Of a stretch of DNA of 64,000 nucleotides, positions 14,835-23,869 are shown one piece after another (position 1 is the stretch's first letter; the number at the start of each line of letters is the position of its first letter). The notes beneath the pieces were generated by a model that saw nothing but the letters and a program-made list of their open reading frames with translations, did not search any database and was not told the DNA's origin. This DNA comes from Aquisalinus luteolus (GTDB taxonomy: Bacteria > Pseudomonadota > Alphaproteobacteria > Caulobacterales > Parvularculaceae). The DNA is taken from assembly GCF_009712425.2 (NCBI RefSeq), contig NZ_VCJR02000003.1, positions 278,559-342,558 on the forward strand, written 5' to 3'. A program made the translations under genes and the position numbers.

Positions 14835-15032
14835 ATGAGCCGCTGGCAAGCAGAAATCACCTACCGGTCAGACAACGGCCCGATCAACGGTGTTATTCAT
14901 CACCTCGAAGAGCTTGAAGACCTGCAAGACATCATCGAGCGCGGCCCGCATTGGGATGCTTTGATCGACATCAGGATCACCCGCATTGGCGCTGATGAAA
15001 AGATGACTGTCGAGTCCGCAGCTCTGGCATAG
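14835..15032 (+). CDS. Hypothetical 65-aa protein
   Basis: ATG 14835 follows GGAGGGCTGAG, a strong ribosome site. Sequence MSRWQAEITYRSDNGPINGV... with an acidic helix LEELEDLQDIIERG. Lies between the structured spacer and tnpB. Not recognised. Confidence 0.6.
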   Translation: MSRWQAEITYRSDNGPINGVIHHLEELEDLQDIIERGPHWDALIDIRITRIGADEKMTVESAALA

Positions 15033-15061
15033 CCACCTGCATTACAGAGTTCGAAGCTGGT

Positions 15062-16138
15062 ATGTCTTACATAACCTACAAGTATCGAATTAAGGACGCG
15101 ACATCGGGCAAGTGGCTTGATCGCCATGCAACAGCCTGCAATCAAGTGTGGAACTTTTGTTGCAACACACAAAGACAAGCCGAGCTTAGGCGGTACGGAG
15201 ACAGGGGCCACTTTTGGCCGTCTGCTTTTGACCTGATCAACCTTACTGCTGGCAGTGGTAAAATGCTCGGTCTGCATTCCGACACCGTGAGCGCATTGTG
15301 CAGACGGTTTGAGCAGAACCGAGACACGCAGGAGCGTTCGCCGCAGTTCCGCAAAAGCTTTGGGCCTCGCCGGTCTTTGGGTTGGGTCCCAATCACCAAA
15401 AGAGCCCTGAAAATTTGCGGCGATGAGGTCGTTTATCTGAAGCGAAGGTTTAAACTTTGGCGTTCCCGAGACATTTCCGGTGAGTTTAAAGCGGGCTCTT
15501 TTACCCAGGACGCGAGAGGCAGATGGTATGTGTCTCTTGTCTGTAAAGTTGAGGACGGATTGGCCAGAAAAGACGGCTGCGTCGGCATTGACCTTGGTCT
15601 AAGGAACTTAGCAATAACAAGCGACGCGGAAAAGATATCGGCCCCGAGGCTGTTCCGTCGCTATGAGCGCAAGCTTGGCGACGCGCAACGGGCCGGGAAC
15701 AAGAGGCGGGCGAGGGCTATTCATGCTAAAATCGCGAATGCCCGGCGAGATTACCTACACAAAGAATCTACCCGCTTAGCGGATAACTATTCTTTTATTG
15801 CTGTCGGCGACGTTAAGGCTGCACAGCTCGCAAGAACCAGGATGGCTAAGTCCATAATGGATGCGGGATGGGCGCTGTTTCGGGATATGTTGCGGTATAA
15901 GGCTGCCAGAAGGCGGGCCGTATATGTTGATGTCGATGAGCGGTATACTTCCCAAATGTGCTCGGGCTGTGGGGTTGTTCCCGACAGTAGTCCGAAAGGT
16001 ATGGGCGCACTTGGAATGAGGCGCTGGGATTGTTGTGAGTGTGGTGCGTCACATGATCGTGACGTAAACGCCGCCAAGAACATCCTTCGCGCCGGGCTGG
16101 AGTGCCAGCCTCCTGCTGAGGAAATCCTCGCCGCATAG
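15062..16138 (+). CDS. tnpB: TnpB family RNA-guided nuclease (IS605/IS607 OrfB type)
   Basis: 358 aa. N-terminal TnpB region, then RuvC-I GIDLGLRNLAITSD (Asp177), zinc ribbon CSGCG (300-304) and CCECG (324-328), and HDRDVNAAKNIL (331-342) as RuvC-III. At the usual RuvC-II position the protein has FIAVGDV (245-251), with Gly249 where glutamate is expected. A nearby glutamate, Glu293 in VDVDERYTSQ, may substitute, as in TnpB branches with a rearranged catalytic site. No tnpA lies adjacent, so it is solitary. Guide RNA would be expected at and beyond the 3' end. Confidence 0.85.
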   Translation: MSYITYKYRIKDATSGKWLDRHATACNQVWNFCCNTQRQAELRRYGDRGHFWPSAFDLINLTAGSGKMLGLHSDTVSALCRRFEQNRDTQERSPQFRKSFGPRRSLGWVPITKRALKICGDEVVYLKRRFKLWRSRDISGEFKAGSFTQDARGRWYVSLVCKVEDGLARKDGCVGIDLGLRNLAITSDAEKISAPRLFRRYERKLGDAQRAGNKRRARAIHAKIANARRDYLHKESTRLADNYSFIAVGDVKAAQLARTRMAKSIMDAGWALFRDMLRYKAARRRAVYVDVDERYTSQMCSGCGVVPDSSPKGMGALGMRRWDCCECGASHDRDVNAAKNILRAGLECQPPAEEILAA

Positions 16139-16208
16139 CGGCTTGGAAGGCATTAAAACAGAGCCGGGGTTTTATGCTCCGGTTGTTATGAGATCCTCAA
16201 TTCCAATC

Positions 16209-16278
16209 CCCCGTCAGTGTGAGGCGTCGCCACAGGTTCCTCTCTCACCTACCGCAAAGCGCTCGCCCGCTGACGGGG
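16209..16278 (+). other. Large stem-loop downstream of tnpB, upstream of late genes
   Basis: CCCCGTCAG (16209-16217) pairs with CTGACGGGG (16270-16278) around a 52-base loop that itself contains GGCGTCGCC and TGAG/CTCA pairings. The 16139-16329 spacer is otherwise non-coding. It could be part of a TnpB guide RNA, the right element end, or a packaging-site structure; I cannot choose between these. Confidence 0.45.
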
Positions 16279-16329
16279 TACATCATTCAGGAGGCTATGA
16301 GCCATGATCCGTGAGTTTTACTTCTAGCC

Positions 16330-16500
16330 ATGACCGGTAAGCAAGAAGCGCCGGTATCCCGGGATGACATTAAGCCCATGCCAACGCCGCAGCGAGGCTT
16401 GACCATGCTTGAGGCGTTCATAGGGCTGGGCATGGCTTACCGCGACGCGGGCGCTCAGATGCTCGCAGGGCAAGCAGCACGATATCGCCATGACCGATAA
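16330..16500 (+). CDS. 56-aa hypothetical protein
   Basis: Frame MTGKQEAPVSRDDIKPMPTP... ending QAARYRHDR. Overlaps the start of the metallopeptidase-like gene by 11 bases. Ribosome site is weak. Could be a real small gene opening the late operon. Not recognised. Confidence 0.45.
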   Translation: MTGKQEAPVSRDDIKPMPTPQRGLTMLEAFIGLGMAYRDAGAQMLAGQAARYRHDR

Positions 16501-17125
16501 GTCCAAAGGCGGTAGGCCGAGGCCGACTGGCGTGATCCTGCAGCATGAGGACCATTTCGAGCCTTGTCGAGAGCTTGCCGATTGGGCGCGTGAGACGTTT
16601 ATCGAACCCGGCGGCACGCTGGAAAACGAAGACCACGAGCACCTGCAGCACGCTTCGATAGGCTTCCTCTGGACTAACGTCGCCAACGCCAAGAAGGGCA
16701 GGCGCATTGTCGGGCAGGCGGAACCCGGAAAGCCCATGGGCATGGGCGGCAAGTGGGGCAAGGCCAGACAGGAATACCAGGTCACGCAGTGGTTCGGGGA
16801 AGTACCTGATTTCATCATCACGCTGGATGCCAATTACGCCAGCCAGTGCAGCGATGCTGAGTTCTGCGCTCTCGTAGAGCATGAGCTTTATCACTGCGCT
16901 CAGGAGAAGGATGAATTCGGCGCTCCGAGGTTCAATCAGCAAACCGGGCTGCCTGTCTTCGGTATGAGGGGGCACGACATCGAGGAATTCATCGGAGTGG
17001 TCCGCAGATACGGAGCCGAGGCAACCCACATTCAAGAACTCATTCAAGCAGCAAAGGAAGGCCCGACCATAGCGCCGGCGAACATTGCCCAGTCATGCGG
17101 CACATGTCTCGCGAGGGCGGCTTAG
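16490..17125 (+). CDS. Putative phage metallopeptidase
   Basis: 211 aa. The zinc-type motif HELYH occurs in LVEHELYHCAQEKDEFGAP (about residues 133-150), followed by GHDIEEFIGVVRRYG, the signature of the putative phage metallopeptidase domain family. Encoded just upstream of the terminase, a common position. The substrate is unknown; prohead or host proteins have been suggested by location only. Confidence 0.8.
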   Translation: MTDKSKGGRPRPTGVILQHEDHFEPCRELADWARETFIEPGGTLENEDHEHLQHASIGFLWTNVANAKKGRRIVGQAEPGKPMGMGGKWGKARQEYQVTQWFGEVPDFIITLDANYASQCSDAEFCALVEHELYHCAQEKDEFGAPRFNQQTGLPVFGMRGHDIEEFIGVVRRYGAEATHIQELIQAAKEGPTIAPANIAQSCGTCLARAA

Positions 17126-17151
17126 CCTTTTAGGGCCTTGTAGTTAGGCAA

Positions 17152-17610
17152 ATGGCGAACAGACGGCTATCAGGAGAAGTTAAGGCCTTTATCGTCGCGG
17201 CCTTGGCGCGGTTTGACACGCCGACAGAGGTGGCGACGCAAGTGAAAGATACTTTCGGCATCGAAATATCTTTGCAATCTGTCAACTCCCACGACCCGAC
17301 AAAAGCGGCTGGCAAGGAATTGGCCCAGAAATGGCGCAAGTTGTTCGAGGAAGAGCGTAAGCGGTTCCGCGAGGATGTGTCGGCCATTCCCATCGCCAAC
17401 AAGTCCTACCGCCTCTCCACCCTCGAACGGATGGCCCGCAAGGCCGAAAAGATGGGCAACATGGCGCTGACGGCCCAGCTGCACGAGCAAGCGGCGAAGG
17501 AATGTGGCGATGCGTACACGAACCGGCAAAAGATAGATCATGGCGGCAGCATCGAGCATCGCGGCCTCGCGGACTTCTACGCAGGACGCGACCCTAAATC
17601 CGGTTCTTAG
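17152..17610 (+). CDS. terS: Terminase small subunit (DUF2280)
   Basis: 152 aa. EVKAFIVAALARFDTPTEVA, then DTFGIEISLQSVNSHDPTKA match DUF2280 phage proteins that occupy the small terminase position. HTH-like N-terminal half, helical remainder. Should recognise phage DNA and deliver it to the large subunit whose frame begins inside this gene (71-base overlap). Confidence 0.82.
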   Translation: MANRRLSGEVKAFIVAALARFDTPTEVATQVKDTFGIEISLQSVNSHDPTKAAGKELAQKWRKLFEEERKRFREDVSAIPIANKSYRLSTLERMARKAEKMGNMALTAQLHEQAAKECGDAYTNRQKIDHGGSIEHRGLADFYAGRDPKSGS

Positions 17611-19006
17611 GGAGTTCTGGGAGTTACCCGCGCGGGAGCGCGTCCTGTACGGTGGGCGTTCATCGTCAAAGTCATGGGATGCGGCTGGCTTTGCCATATT
17701 TCTGGCTTCGAATTACCGGGTTAAGTTTCTCTGCGTAAGGCAGTTTCAGAATCGGATCGAAGAGAGCGTCTACACGCTTTTGAAGATCCAGATTGAGCGC
17801 TTTGGGCTTGATCGCGAATTTGCCATCCTGAAGAACAAAATCGTTCACAAGAGGACCGGCAGCGAATTTATCTTCTACGGCCTGTGGAGACATATCACAG
17901 AGATCAAGTCTACGGAGGGTGTGGATGTTTGCTGGATCGAAGAGGCGCACAACCTCACGAAAGAGCAATGGGACATTCTGGAGCCGACGCTTAGAAGCGA
18001 GGCCAGCCAATTCTGGATCATATTCAACCCGAAACTGGTAACCGATTTCGTCTACCGCAAGTTCGTGACTGGCGGGCCGCAGGGCAAGATCAGGGGCAAG
18101 ATAACGGGCGAGGTTGGCGGGACCATCCGCCGCAAGATCAATTACGACGAGAATCCGTTCTTGTCTCGCACAATCCTCAGGGTCATCGCCCGCAAGAAGG
18201 AAGAGGACGAGGAGGACTATAGCCACATATACCTTGGTGAACCTGTCGAAGATGATGATGCGGTCATCGTCAAGCGTTCGCATATCAAGGCGGCTATCGA
18301 TGCGCATATCAAGCTCGGCATTCAGCCTAGCGGCCGAAAGCGGATCGGCTTCGATATAGCCGATAGCGGCGTGGACAAGAACGCTATCGTCCGCACGCAC
18401 GGTATTGTTGCGCTGCAGGTTGATGAGTGGAAGGGCAAAGAAGATGAGTTGCTCAAATCTGCCACGAGGGTTCACAGCTTGGCTGTCGAGCATGGTGCCG
18501 AGATTGATTACGACTGCATCGGCGTCGGGGCTTTCGCCGGCTCTCACTTTGCCTCTTTAAACGAGCGGCCAGGCACGAAAGTCGCCTATCACAAATTCAA
18601 TGCGGCTGGCGAGGTAATCGACAAAGAAAGGCCGGTAAACCCGGACGATCCGAAGTCACCGATCAACGGGGATTATTACGCGAACCGCAAGGCGCAGGCT
18701 TGGTGGGAGGTTGCGGCCCGGTTTCGAAACACATTTAACGCCGTCGAGAAGGGGCAGAGCTTCCCGGAAGACGAATTAATCAGTATATCGAGCGATTGCG
18801 ACCATATTGACCAGCTCATAGACGAGCTGGCGACACCGCGCCGCGATTTCGACAACAGGGGCAAGGTGAAAGTGGAAAGCAAGAAAGACCTTGAGAAGCG
18901 CGACATTGCGTCTCCGAACAAAGCTGATGCGTTTATCGCTGCCTATGCGAAACGCGCTGAAGGTGTCGCCGCCGCCATGTTCCTCAGGAAGAAACACCGC
19001 GCATGA
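17540..19006 (+). CDS. terL: Terminase large subunit (PBSX type)
   Basis: 488 aa. Walker A-like GGRSSSKSWDAA (38-49) and Walker B VDVCWIEEAH identify the packaging ATPase; the C-terminal half with RIGFDIADSGVDKNA is the RNase H-like nuclease, its first Asp in FDIADSG. ATG 17540 lies inside terS; a slightly later start cannot be excluded. PBSX-type TerL enzymes are found in both cos and pac phages, so packaging mode is open. Confidence 0.93.
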   Translation: MAAASSIAASRTSTQDATLNPVLREFWELPARERVLYGGRSSSKSWDAAGFAIFLASNYRVKFLCVRQFQNRIEESVYTLLKIQIERFGLDREFAILKNKIVHKRTGSEFIFYGLWRHITEIKSTEGVDVCWIEEAHNLTKEQWDILEPTLRSEASQFWIIFNPKLVTDFVYRKFVTGGPQGKIRGKITGEVGGTIRRKINYDENPFLSRTILRVIARKKEEDEEDYSHIYLGEPVEDDDAVIVKRSHIKAAIDAHIKLGIQPSGRKRIGFDIADSGVDKNAIVRTHGIVALQVDEWKGKEDELLKSATRVHSLAVEHGAEIDYDCIGVGAFAGSHFASLNERPGTKVAYHKFNAAGEVIDKERPVNPDDPKSPINGDYYANRKAQAWWEVAARFRNTFNAVEKGQSFPEDELISISSDCDHIDQLIDELATPRRDFDNRGKVKVESKKDLEKRDIASPNKADAFIAAYAKRAEGVAAAMFLRKKHRA

Positions 19007-20355
19007 GTAAAGTATCGATGATTGCTAATGCCGTGCAGCGGTCATTGGGCACAATGTTCCCCGGCTATTTCTCTGGCACGACCAAGCGGAACCATTACGC
19101 CGACTTTGGCTACCCCGAGGCGATCAGCTTCGACATGTTCTGGCAGATGTACCAGCGCACGGGGTACGGCAAGGCCGCCGTTGAACGCTATGTCGGCAAG
19201 ACGTGGGAGGACCTGCCCAGTCTTCAGACTGACGAAAAAACGCGGGAGATGAACAAGGTTGAGCAGGCCCTGTTTGACCGGTTCCGTGATCTGAGAGCAT
19301 GGCCGAAGATCGTAGAGGCCGACCGCCGCTCGCTGGTTGGCAAGTACAGCGCCATCATCCTGAGGCTGGCGGATGGTCAGGGCATGGACAAGCCCGTCGG
19401 GCGGGTGAACGGTCTGGACGGCCTTATCGAGATTATCCCGGCTTGGGAGGGTCAGCTTACCATCTCTGACTGGTATAGCGACATCAATGACGAAAACTAC
19501 GGCAAGCCAAAGATGTTCCAGTTCAATGAACAGGGCGTCGGCTCCGACAACAAGCAGAAGGTCCGCAATTTCAACGTACACCCGGACAGGGTGATCGTCT
19601 GGTCAAACGACGGCACCGTGCATGCTGACAACTTTCTGTCGGCAGGGTTCAATGACCTTATCAGCATAGAGAAGATCATTGGCGCTGGCGGTGAGGGTTT
19701 CTGGAAGAACGCCAAGGCTGGCCTGTTCCTGGAGATCGACAAGGAAGCCAATATCGAGGCCATGGCGAAGGCCATGCAGGTAAGCCCGGGCGAGCTTGCT
19801 GAGGCCATGGATGATCAGGTTAATGACTTCCAGACAGGTATTGACGCTTACCTGTTGATGCAAGGCATGACTGCGAAGAACCAGCAAATAACGCTGCCAA
19901 GCCCGGAGCACTTCATTCTGGCACCGGTGCAGTCCTTTGCCGCTTCCGTTTCGATGCCAACCAAGATCCTGACGGGCATGCAGAGCGGGGAGCGCGCTTC
20001 CAGCGAAGATCAGGAAGACTGGGAAAAGACAATCAGTTCCCGGAGAGACCGCGAGACGGTCCCCAACATTATGGAGCTGGTCAACAGGCTCGTTCAGTTC
20101 CGTGTCCTGCCTGAGGAAGACTGGTCGATTGATTGGCCGGAGCTTGGGGAAGCCAGCCCCGCAGAGAAAATCGCCCGCGCCGACAAGATGGCAGACATCA
20201 ACGTCAAGCACATGAACGCAGGTGGCGCAGCCCCGGTCTTTGACGGCAATGAGGTTCGCGAAGCGGCGGGCTATGAGCCGGTTGAGGGTGTGGACGACAT
20301 TGAAGACGACACCGACACAGGCCCGCCAGACAGCGAGGAAGACGATGATCAATAA
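19003..20355 (+). CDS. Portal protein (DUF1073)
   Basis: 450 aa, ATGA overlap with terL. N-terminus GYPEAISFDMFWQMYQRTGY and middle VHPDRVIVWSNDG and TKILTGMQSGERASSEDQED are characteristic of DUF1073 portal proteins. Forms the dodecameric vertex ring through which DNA is packaged. Acidic tail. Correct position after terL. Confidence 0.9.
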   Translation: MSKVSMIANAVQRSLGTMFPGYFSGTTKRNHYADFGYPEAISFDMFWQMYQRTGYGKAAVERYVGKTWEDLPSLQTDEKTREMNKVEQALFDRFRDLRAWPKIVEADRRSLVGKYSAIILRLADGQGMDKPVGRVNGLDGLIEIIPAWEGQLTISDWYSDINDENYGKPKMFQFNEQGVGSDNKQKVRNFNVHPDRVIVWSNDGTVHADNFLSAGFNDLISIEKIIGAGGEGFWKNAKAGLFLEIDKEANIEAMAKAMQVSPGELAEAMDDQVNDFQTGIDAYLLMQGMTAKNQQITLPSPEHFILAPVQSFAASVSMPTKILTGMQSGERASSEDQEDWEKTISSRRDRETVPNIMELVNRLVQFRVLPEEDWSIDWPELGEASPAEKIARADKMADINVKHMNAGGAAPVFDGNEVREAAGYEPVEGVDDIEDDTDTGPPDSEEDDDQ

Positions 20356-21496
20356 ACGCCAATTCATCTGCAACGAGGCCAGCGCCCCGGTGCGGGTCAA
20401 TATCACGACGAAAGTAAACCTTGCCTCCATCCGGCAAGAAAAACGCAATGGCCGCGATGTAATCATCGTGCCCAGCGCTACGCTTCCGGATGACGTGATC
20501 ATGAACGGAATCAAGTATCCCGCTGCCGAGATCGAGAAGTCTTATCGCACCCTCGACAAGACGCCCGCGCCATTTGGTCATCCGAAGGTCAACGGCCTGT
20601 TTGTGTCGGCTAAGGACCCTGAGGGCCTTAATGTTTCTTGGATCGGTGCCTGGAACGAGAACGTGCGACGCGAGAATGGCCGCGTGTTCCTCGACAAGAT
20701 CATTGACGTACAGAAGGCCAAGCAATCGCCTGAGGGCCAGCAGGTCTTGAACGCCATCGAGCAAAAGCAGCCGATCCACACATCAACCGGCCTGCTGTGC
20801 AACCTGACTGGACCCGATGGCGACGATCACGAGTACACCGCAACGGATATCCTGTTCGACCATGACGCCATCCTCTTGAATGAGGATGGGGCCGCCACGC
20901 CGGAACAGGGGGTTGGTATTTTCGTCAATTCCAAAGGCGAAAGCGAAGAAACGAAGGTTATCAACTCTGCTTTTGACCGGGCAGACGACGAAATGGACTG
21001 GGCTATTGATAGCCTGGCCCGAGCGCTTGAAAAGCGCGACCGTGCTCCGATGCTGGAGCGAATGAAGTCCGCCATCCTGTCCGCATTCAGCGGCACCGAG
21101 CGGGAAACCTCAGCAAACAGAAAGGAAGCTGAAATGGCTGTTACAGAAGAACAGTTCAAGACCCTTTCCGATAAGGTGGATACCCTCTCGGAAAGCCTCA
21201 CCCCTGAAAAACTTGGCGAGGCCATCGGCAACGCGCTCAAGCCGATCACCGACAAGCTGGAAGCTGTCGAGAACGCACAAAAGGCGAAAGACGATGCCGA
21301 ACTGAAAGAGCTTCAGGACAAGATCGTCAAGGCCAATCTGATGAAGGAAGACGCTGCCAAGGAGCTGACGCTCAATGCGGCCCGCGCTCTTGCCGAAACC
21401 ATCAAGCCGCAGAAAGCCGCTGCCGTGAATGGTGCTTTCCAGCGCCCGAATGACGGCCCGGCCTTCGTGCTGCCGAAAGCCGAAAAGGAGGCTTAA
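20345..21496 (+). CDS. Prohead protease/scaffold fusion-type protein
   Basis: 383 aa from ATG 20345, overlapping the portal gene by 11 bases. The first 200 residues (ATLPDDVIMNGIKYPAAEIE, PFGHPKVNG, HTSTGLLCN) resemble DUF2213-type maturation protease domains. The last 120 residues are a charged coiled coil typical of scaffolds. An internal in-frame ATG at 21134 preceded by GGAAG could yield the scaffold alone (120 aa). Confidence 0.75.
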   Translation: MINKRQFICNEASAPVRVNITTKVNLASIRQEKRNGRDVIIVPSATLPDDVIMNGIKYPAAEIEKSYRTLDKTPAPFGHPKVNGLFVSAKDPEGLNVSWIGAWNENVRRENGRVFLDKIIDVQKAKQSPEGQQVLNAIEQKQPIHTSTGLLCNLTGPDGDDHEYTATDILFDHDAILLNEDGAATPEQGVGIFVNSKGESEETKVINSAFDRADDEMDWAIDSLARALEKRDRAPMLERMKSAILSAFSGTERETSANRKEAEMAVTEEQFKTLSDKVDTLSESLTPEKLGEAIGNALKPITDKLEAVENAQKAKDDAELKELQDKIVKANLMKEDAAKELTLNAARALAETIKPQKAAAVNGAFQRPNDGPAFVLPKAEKEA

Positions 21497-21499
21497 CAC

Positions 21500-21961
21500 A
21501 TGGCACGTTACAACAAGATTTTCCTTGGCCCGGTCGAAGAGACCAAGCCGCAAGTCCGTGAGCTGAATGCTTCCGTCGCCCTGAAACCGGGTCGGCTGGT
21601 TGTGATCAGTTCCGGCGAATGGGCGCTTGCTGCCGCAACGACCGTTGGCAAGGTCTGGCTCGTACAGGACAATTATCTCGCTATGAAGGGCGTTGATGAT
21701 GACTGGACGCAGGACACGACCGCCATCGGCATCGAGATGCAGGATGACCAGCTCTATGCAGCTCGCATCGCCAATGGCGTCAACATCACCGCCATTGGTA
21801 CCGCCCTCACGCCGGGTGCTAACGGCACGCTCGCCATTGCATCCACAGAAGACCTCATCGTTGCCTACTCTGAAGAGGTCTACAACAACAACTCCGGTAG
21901 CGAACAACTGCTCAAGGTCCGTCCTGCAGGCAGCCAATCCTATCTGAGCGCAGCCGCATAA
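21500..21961 (+). CDS. Capsid decoration/cement protein
   Basis: 153 aa, directly before the major capsid gene. Beta-rich: MARYNKIFLGPVEETKPQVR, LKPGRLVVISSGEWALA, EEVYNNNSGSEQLLKVRPAG. Size and position fit head-stabilising proteins; the family is not certain. Confidence 0.65.
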   Translation: MARYNKIFLGPVEETKPQVRELNASVALKPGRLVVISSGEWALAAATTVGKVWLVQDNYLAMKGVDDDWTQDTTAIGIEMQDDQLYAARIANGVNITAIGTALTPGANGTLAIASTEDLIVAYSEEVYNNNSGSEQLLKVRPAGSQSYLSAAA

Positions 21962-21973
21962 GGAGGAATTCAC

Positions 21974-23026
21974 ATGCGATATTTTGACGAACAACTTGTC
22001 GCCAATTCGCGTCCTCACGCGGCTTGGTGGGGCGAAGTAACGGCGAACCGCGAATGGTTCCACCAGAAGGAAGACGACATGGCAACGGTGGCTAACGCTG
22101 CCTCTGTCTTGCCGCGCGATGCCTGGCTGGATCTGGACGGTATCACCCGCCGCGTAATGCGCAATGACGAAGGTCAGGCGTACATGCAGGACCTGATGCC
22201 TCTGGCAAAGGCTGTGAACATCGGCAAGCTGGTTCACCTCAACCGCGTGTCTTCGGATGCCGGTTCGGTGCAGCGCTCCATGTCTGGTCAGGTTCCGAAC
22301 ACCCTCGATAAGGTCGAGTACACCTATCGCGGGACGCCGGTTCCGATCTTCTCCAGCGGCTATGGCCGTGAATGGCGCGAGTGGAACACGCTTTCGTCTG
22401 AGAACTTCGACGCCCTTGCCGACGATCAGGAAGCGATCACGGCGAAGATTCGTCGCGACATGGCGCAGTATGCGCTTGACGGCGATTCATCGCTCAACTT
22501 CCAGGGCTATGCCGCTGCCGGTATCCGCACCAACGCCCTGTCCAAGGTCATCAACCTTGGCACTGCGAACTCTGGTGCCAATATCGACCTGACGGCCACA
22601 GCCACAACGTCGGACGCCATCGATGCATTCTTCACCAATACTCTTGGTGCGATGCTTGATGCCAACCACATCACCGGCGCGGTGAACGTCTATGTCTCGC
22701 CGGAGATTGGCCGCAACTTCGACCGCTCCTATTCCGGTTCTGCCGGTAACAAGGAAGGCAAGCTGTGGGAGTATCTGGAAAGCAACCGCCGCATCAACAA
22801 GATCGCGGTTTCCTATGAGCTGACGGGTAACGAGATGTTCGGCTTCGTGCCGAGTGCCGAGTATATCCGCCCGCTGATCGGTATGGCGACCAACACGACC
22901 GCGATGACCCGTCTCAACCCGACCGATAATTACCAGTTCCTGGTGATGGCGGCGATGGGCTTGGAAATTCGCGCTGATTACAACGGCAAAACCGGCGTGT
23001 TCTACACGACCGATATTGACGAGTAA
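21974..23026 (+). CDS. Major capsid protein
   Basis: 350 aa with a strong AGGAGG ribosome site. HK97-fold type by position and features: long N-arm, VNIGKLVHLNRVSSDAGSVQ, conserved core VNVYVSPEIGRNFDRSYSGS, and C-terminal GLEIRADYNGKTGVFYTTDI. No separate N-terminal delta domain is evident. Followed by a GC hairpin that may limit read-through. Confidence 0.88.
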   Translation: MRYFDEQLVANSRPHAAWWGEVTANREWFHQKEDDMATVANAASVLPRDAWLDLDGITRRVMRNDEGQAYMQDLMPLAKAVNIGKLVHLNRVSSDAGSVQRSMSGQVPNTLDKVEYTYRGTPVPIFSSGYGREWREWNTLSSENFDALADDQEAITAKIRRDMAQYALDGDSSLNFQGYAAAGIRTNALSKVINLGTANSGANIDLTATATTSDAIDAFFTNTLGAMLDANHITGAVNVYVSPEIGRNFDRSYSGSAGNKEGKLWEYLESNRRINKIAVSYELTGNEMFGFVPSAEYIRPLIGMATNTTAMTRLNPTDNYQFLVMAAMGLEIRADYNGKTGVFYTTDIDE

Positions 23027-23033
23027 TCCATGA

Positions 23034-23057
23034 GGCCCCGCTTTAACCGGCGGGGCC
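23034..23057 (+). terminator. Hairpin after major capsid gene
   Basis: GGCCCCGC (23034-23041) pairs with GCGGGGCC (23050-23057), 8 bp with an 8-base loop. No clear T-run follows, so it may be an attenuator or mRNA stabiliser rather than a full terminator. Confidence 0.5.
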
Positions 23058-23077
23058 GCTTCTATTCAGGAGACGAT

Positions 23078-23425
23078 ATGCAGATCGAAATTACCGCAGG
23101 CGGTATCTACCGCGCGACGAAAGAAGGCTCTGAGGAAATCCCTGTCGGCACTGTCATGACCGTCTCGAAAGAGCCGGTGCAATGGAAGGGTCGCTATCGC
23201 ATCATCGGCAAAGGCGGCGACACCATGGTCGTCAATCCGGCCACTGACGGTGGCCGCGAAAAGGCAATCCGTGATGCGATCATGGGCCTGTCAGAAGACG
23301 ACTTCACCGCACAGGGTAAGCCCGAGGTTGATGCGATCAACACGCTGATGCCGGAGAGCTCTGCCACGGTCACGGCCAAGGAGCGCGATGCGGTCTGGTC
23401 CAAGATGCAAGATGAGGCCGAATAG
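23078..23425 (+). CDS. Hypothetical head protein
   Basis: 115 aa from ATG 23078 (GGAGACGAT before it); the 23030 start would lie inside the hairpin. Beta-rich start MQIEITAGGIYRATKEGSEE, then a helical C-terminus. Between capsid and connector genes; exact role unknown. Confidence 0.65.
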   Translation: MQIEITAGGIYRATKEGSEEIPVGTVMTVSKEPVQWKGRYRIIGKGGDTMVVNPATDGGREKAIRDAIMGLSEDDFTAQGKPEVDAINTLMPESSATVTAKERDAVWSKMQDEAE

Positions 23426-23869
23426 GTGAGCCTGATCGGCACGATCGCAGACTGGCGCACATGGGCCACGGCGCGGGGCGACAGCGCCCCCGCTGATGCG
23501 GATGATGCGGACGCTACAGCGGCCTTGCAACGCGCAACGGACTATATCCGCTATTACTACGTCTCCCGGTTCGTTTCGCCCTATACGGAAGCGTCGGACA
23601 ATGTCGAGGAGGCGACCTATGTTGCGGCTGGTGTTGAACTGGCAACACCTGGGTTCTTCTCGAAGACCTACACAGAAGGCGAGCGCAAGGTTTTAACGGG
23701 CGTTGACAGCATCCGGTGGACCGTTGTCGAGCGTGGGTCAACGGCCCGCACCGGCACGCTGATGATGCCGACGCACAGCCTTATCGAGGCGATGCTGGGC
23801 AATTACCTGCCGAATGACAATGTGACCGCGCCTTATATCAAGCGCATTGGCGGTCGCCGTGACTCTTGA
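23426..23869 (+). CDS. Head-tail adaptor (DnaT-like annotation group)
   Basis: 147 aa from GTG 23426. DWRTWATARGDSAP, ATAALQRATDYIRYYYVSRF and VELATPGFFSKTYTEGE match connector proteins often labelled DnaT-like. Mostly helical. Should join the portal and tail. Confidence 0.7.
   Translation: MSLIGTIADWRTWATARGDSAPADADDADATAALQRATDYIRYYYVSRFVSPYTEASDNVEEATYVAAGVELATPGFFSKTYTEGERKVLTGVDSIRWTVVERGSTARTGTLMMPTHSLIEAMLGNYLPNDNVTAPYIKRIGGRRDS

Noticed and set aside
21110..22237. 375-aa minus-strand frame across scaffold, decoration and capsid genes
   Set aside because: Antisense to three structural genes with good starts; composition is antisense-like.
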